Assembly: GCF_004153195.1 (NCBI RefSeq)
Contig: NZ_SEMC01000001.1
Span: 248,001-312,000, forward strand
From: Sporolactobacillus sp. THM19-2
GTDB lineage: Bacteria; Bacillota; Bacilli; Bacillales; Sporolactobacillaceae
DNA: 64,000 nt
Reading direction: 5' to 3'
Below, in pieces: positions 61,725-64,000 of this stretch; position 1 is the first letter of the stretch; each line of letters starts with the position of its first letter. The translations under genes were made by a program, and so were the position numbers. The notes under the pieces were generated by a model. That model saw only the letters and a program-made list of their open reading frames with translations, had not been told where the DNA came from and ran no database searches.

Positions 61725-62999
61725 ATGTTTAAATTTAATGAAGAAAAAGGACAGCTGAAATGCTCATTCTGCGGCAAAACACAGGATCAGGTCCGCAAGC
61801 TTGTCGCCGGACCGGGCGTTTATATTTGTGATGAATGCATTGAATTATGTACAGAAATTGTTGAAGAAGAACTGGGGACGGACGATGAAGTTGAATTCAA
61901 GGATATTCCGAAGCCGCAGGAAATCTGCTCGATTCTTGGGGACTATGTCATCGGTCAGAAAGAAGCCAAGAAGAACCTGTCTGTAGCCGTTTATAATCAC
62001 TACAAAAGAATTAATTCAAAACAGAAACCGGATGATGTTGAGCTTTCTAAGAGTAATATCATGATGATCGGTCCTACCGGAAGCGGGAAAACCCTTCTTG
62101 CCCAGACACTGGCCCGCATTCTTAATGTACCGTTTGCGATTGCCGATGCCACATCGCTTACTGAAGCAGGGTATGTCGGTGAGGATGTTGAGAATATTCT
62201 GCTGAAGCTGATACAGGCGGCGGATTATGATGTTGAGAAGGCCGAAAAGGGCATTATTTATATCGATGAAATCGATAAGATCGCCCGCAAATCGGAAAAC
62301 CCGTCCATTACAAGAGATGTTTCCGGTGAAGGGGTACAGCAGGCCCTTCTGAAGATTCTCGAGGGCACAGTGGCCAGTGTACCGCCGCAGGGCGGGCGTA
62401 AACATCCGCATCAGGAGTTCATCCAGATTGATACCACGAATATCCTGTTTATCTGTGGTGGTGCTTTTGACGGGATTGAACAGATCATCAAACGTCGTCT
62501 TGGCAAAAAGGTGATCGGCTTCGGAGCTTCCTCGAAGGCTCAGGATCTGGAACGTGATGACGCTCTGAAACATGTTCTTCCTGAAGATCTGCTTAAATTC
62601 GGTTTGATTCCTGAATTTATCGGCCGTCTGCCCGTCATTACCACATTGAGACAGTTGGACGAGGGTGCGCTCGTCGACATTCTGACGAAACCGAAGAACG
62701 CGCTTGCCAAACAATACAAAAAGCTGTTTGATCTGGACAATGTCGAACTCGAATTTTCTGAAGATGCACTGCGTGCTATTGCCAAACAGGCGATTGAACG
62801 GAAAACGGGTGCCCGCGGGCTGCGTTCAATTATTGAAGGTATGATGCTTGATGTGATGTATGAACTGCCTTCACGGGACGACATCGAAAAATGCGTCATC
62901 ACCAAGGAAACGGTGGAAGGAAAGGAACGTCCGACACTGCTCCTGAATGATGGAACCACTGTCATTAAAAATCTGGAGTCACCGAAAGAGAGTGCCTGA
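61725..62999 (+). CDS. clpX: ATP-dependent Clp protease ATP-binding subunit ClpX
   Basis: ClpX is the AAA+ unfoldase that feeds ClpP. The 424-residue protein has an N-terminal zinc-binding domain (Cys13, Cys16, Cys35, Cys38), a Walker A at 116-123 (GPTGSGKT), a Walker [11 protein letters not shown], the pore loop segment GYVGED, and the ClpP-contacting IGF loop (KVIGFGAS). The start at 61725 follows GAGGGGTG. tig-clpX-lonB order is as in Bacillus. Confidence 0.98.
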   Translation: MFKFNEEKGQLKCSFCGKTQDQVRKLVAGPGVYICDECIELCTEIVEEELGTDDEVEFKDIPKPQEICSILGDYVIGQKEAKKNLSVAVYNHYKRINSKQKPDDVELSKSNIMMIGPTGSGKTLLAQTLARILNVPFAIADATSLTEAGYVGEDVENILLKLIQAADYDVEKAEKGIIYIDEIDKIARKSENPSITRDVSGEGVQQALLKILEGTVASVPPQGGRKHPHQEFIQIDTTNILFICGGAFDGIEQIIKRRLGKKVIGFGASSKAQDLERDDALKHVLPEDLLKFGLIPEFIGRLPVITTLRQLDEGALVDILTKPKNALAKQYKKLFDLDNVELEFSEDALRAIAKQAIERKTGARGLRSIIEGMMLDVMYELPSRDDIEKCVITKETVEGKERPTLLLNDGTTVIKNLESPKESA

Positions 63000-63024
63000 T
63001 AAGGGCAGGTATATTTTCACAGAA

Positions 63025-63070
63025 GGGCCGGGGAAAAGGATTTACAGATCCGATATCCCGGTCCTTTTTT
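63025..63070 (+). terminator. Terminator between clpX and lonB
   Basis: A GC-rich stem (GGGCCGGGG region with TCCCGGTCC) enclosing a small inner hairpin, followed by six T. Confidence 0.85.
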
Positions 63071-63099
63071 GTTTAGCTCCTCTCACGTCTGGCAATACT
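63071..63099 (+). promoter_or_regulatory. Sigma-F-type promoter of lonB
   Basis: GTTTA at 63071-63075 and GGCAATACT at 63091-63099, 15 bases apart, match the sigma-F pattern GYWTA and GGNNANANT at every defined position. B. subtilis lonB is also forespore expressed. Confidence 0.8.
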
Positions 63100-63165
63100 G
63101 GCCGGTAGAACATTCAAATGAACCGACTGTGAACAATTGTCATAAATGGGAGGCAGATGCAGAGC

Positions 63166-64000
63166 ATGAACTGGATGGTTTTACTTATTTTTACTCAGAT
63201 TTTTTTTGGAGCTATTATCGGACTTTATTTTTGGAATCTGCTGCGCAACCAGCGCGTACAGCGGATTTCGGTAGACAGGGAATCGAAAAAGGAAATGGAA
63301 CATCTGAACAGGATGCGCAGCCGATCCTTGTCGGAACCTCTGTCGGAACGGATTCGGCCGAAGACGCTTGAAGACGTCATTGGTCAGCAGGAGGGAATAA
63401 AGGCGCTGCGTGCCGCACTTTGCGGAGCCAATCCGCAGCATGTCATTATTTATGGACCTCCGGGTATTGGAAAGACTGCTGCTGCACGGCTTGTCCTTGA
63501 AGAAGCAAAAAAGAACATAAAATCCCCCTTTACCCCTTCTTCACCATTTGTTGAACTGGACGGAGCAACGGCGCGGTTTGATGAACGGGGTATCGCTGAT
63601 CCGCTGATCGGTTCGGTACACGACCCTATTTATCAGGGGGCAGGCGCCATGGGACAGGCGGGTATTCCTCAGCCTAAAGAAGGAGCCGTGACCCGGGCAC
63701 ATGGAGGCCTCCTCTTTATTGATGAAATTGGGGAACTTCACCCCATTCAGCTCAATAAGCTGCTGAAAGTGCTCGAAGATCGAAAAGTTTTTCTTGAAAG
63801 TGCCTACTACAGCGAAGAAAATCGTCAGATTCCCGTTTACATTCACGATATCTTTCAGAAAGGACTTCCCGCCGACTTCAGACTGGTCGGGGCGACCACA
63901 AGGCGCCCTGAAGAAATCCCGCCGGCCATCCGTTCACGCTGCCTGGAAATTTTCTTCAGCGAACTGAGCCGGTCGGATATTCAGCGGATTGCCGGACGCG
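63166..64000 (+). CDS. lonB: ATP-dependent protease LonB, N-terminal part
   Basis: The gene runs off the right edge; 278 residues are visible. Residues 3-25 form a membrane anchor (MVLLIFTQIFFGAIIGLYFW), followed by an AAA+ domain with a Walker A at 97-104 (GPPGIGKT) and a Walker B LLFIDEIGEL. The LonB-specific ADPLIGSVHDPIYQGAGAMGQ is also seen. The start at 63166 fits GGGAGG at 63148-63153; ATG 63157 is too close. LonB is a membrane-bound Lon-type protease of the forespore. Confidence 0.96.
   Translation, partial: MNWMVLLIFTQIFFGAIIGLYFWNLLRNQRVQRISVDRESKKEMEHLNRMRSRSLSEPLSERIRPKTLEDVIGQQEGIKALRAALCGANPQHVIIYGPPGIGKTAAARLVLEEAKKNIKSPFTPSSPFVELDGATARFDERGIADPLIGSVHDPIYQGAGAMGQAGIPQPKEGAVTRAHGGLLFIDEIGELHPIQLNKLLKVLEDRKVFLESAYYSEENRQIPVYIHDIFQKGLPADFRLVGATTRRPEEIPPAIRSRCLEIFFSELSRSDIQRIAGR

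Overview
The window is 64 kb of a low-to-mid GC, spore-forming Firmicute of the order Bacillales. Gene order follows the Bacillus subtilis blocks polA-mutM-coaE-nrdR-dnaB-dnaI-ytxC-thrS-infC-rpmI-rplT, sspI-ysgA-pheST-yshB-polX-mutS2-trxA-uvrC-lysC-yslB-sdhCAB-gerE-gerM-rph-rdgB-ysnB and ysoA-tig-clpX-lonB. Spore genes (ytxC, sspI, gerE, gerM, spore-type NHEJ genes, lonB) show the organism sporulates. Several B. subtilis neighbours are absent from these loci (rnhC and zapA after pheT; the fatty-acid/etf cluster between mutS2 and trxA; racE and ysmB near gerM). A PepX aminopeptidase, typical of lactic acid bacteria, is present. Together this suggests a fermentative spore-former such as the Sporolactobacillaceae. 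That placement is inference and was not tested.

Layout. 1-5.2 kb: replication and repair (3' end of polA, mutM, coaE, nrdR, dnaB, dnaI). 5.2-5.5 kb: first copy of a dispersed intergenic repeat. 5.6-7.8 kb: ytxC, a cluster of tiny ribosome-binding-site-led reading frames including a YrzI-like one, and a DJ-1/PfpI protein. 7.8-11.7 kb: thrS behind a threonine T-box, then infC-rpmI-rplT behind an L20-type leader. 11.7-17 kb: an accessory minus-strand unit of LytTR response regulator, short GHKL histidine kinase and two ABC exporter half-transporters. 17.3-31.9 kb: sspI, an rRNA methyltransferase, a phenylalanine T-box with pheST, yshB, polX, mutS2, trxA, uvrC, a lysine riboswitch with lysC, and yslB. 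32-39.5 kb: sdhCAB, gerE, gerM, rph, rdgB, ysnB. 39.7-42.6 kb: a 31-residue membrane peptide and a Ku plus split LigD operon with a sigma-G promoter. 42.7-52.3 kb, mostly minus strand: CDF transporter, DUF4173 protein, class III fbp, a SCIFF peptide with its radical SAM maturase, and pepX. 52.3-57.4 kb: a gene-poor stretch, tRNA-Arg, a DUF1461 protein, an iron alcohol dehydrogenase, another repeat copy, and a LexA-controlled uvrX-yolD pair. 57.4-64 kb: M29 aminopeptidase, ysoA, tig, clpX and the 5' part of lonB.

Regulation is unusually readable. Near-consensus housekeeping promoters precede both T-boxes, the L20 leader, the lysine riboswitch, sdhC and the first tiny transcript. Close matches to sporulation promoters precede sspI and ku (sigma-G), gerE (sigma-K) and lonB (sigma-F). 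A perfect catabolite-response element lies in the fbp leader, and paired LexA-box-like sites lie at uvrX.

The most notable items are: the three-copy dispersed repeat, one copy of which now encodes the C-terminus of Fbp; the SCIFF system outside Clostridia with a five-cysteine peptide; the tiny-ORF cluster at 6.4-7.15 kb; and the split, sigma-G-type Ku/LigD operon.
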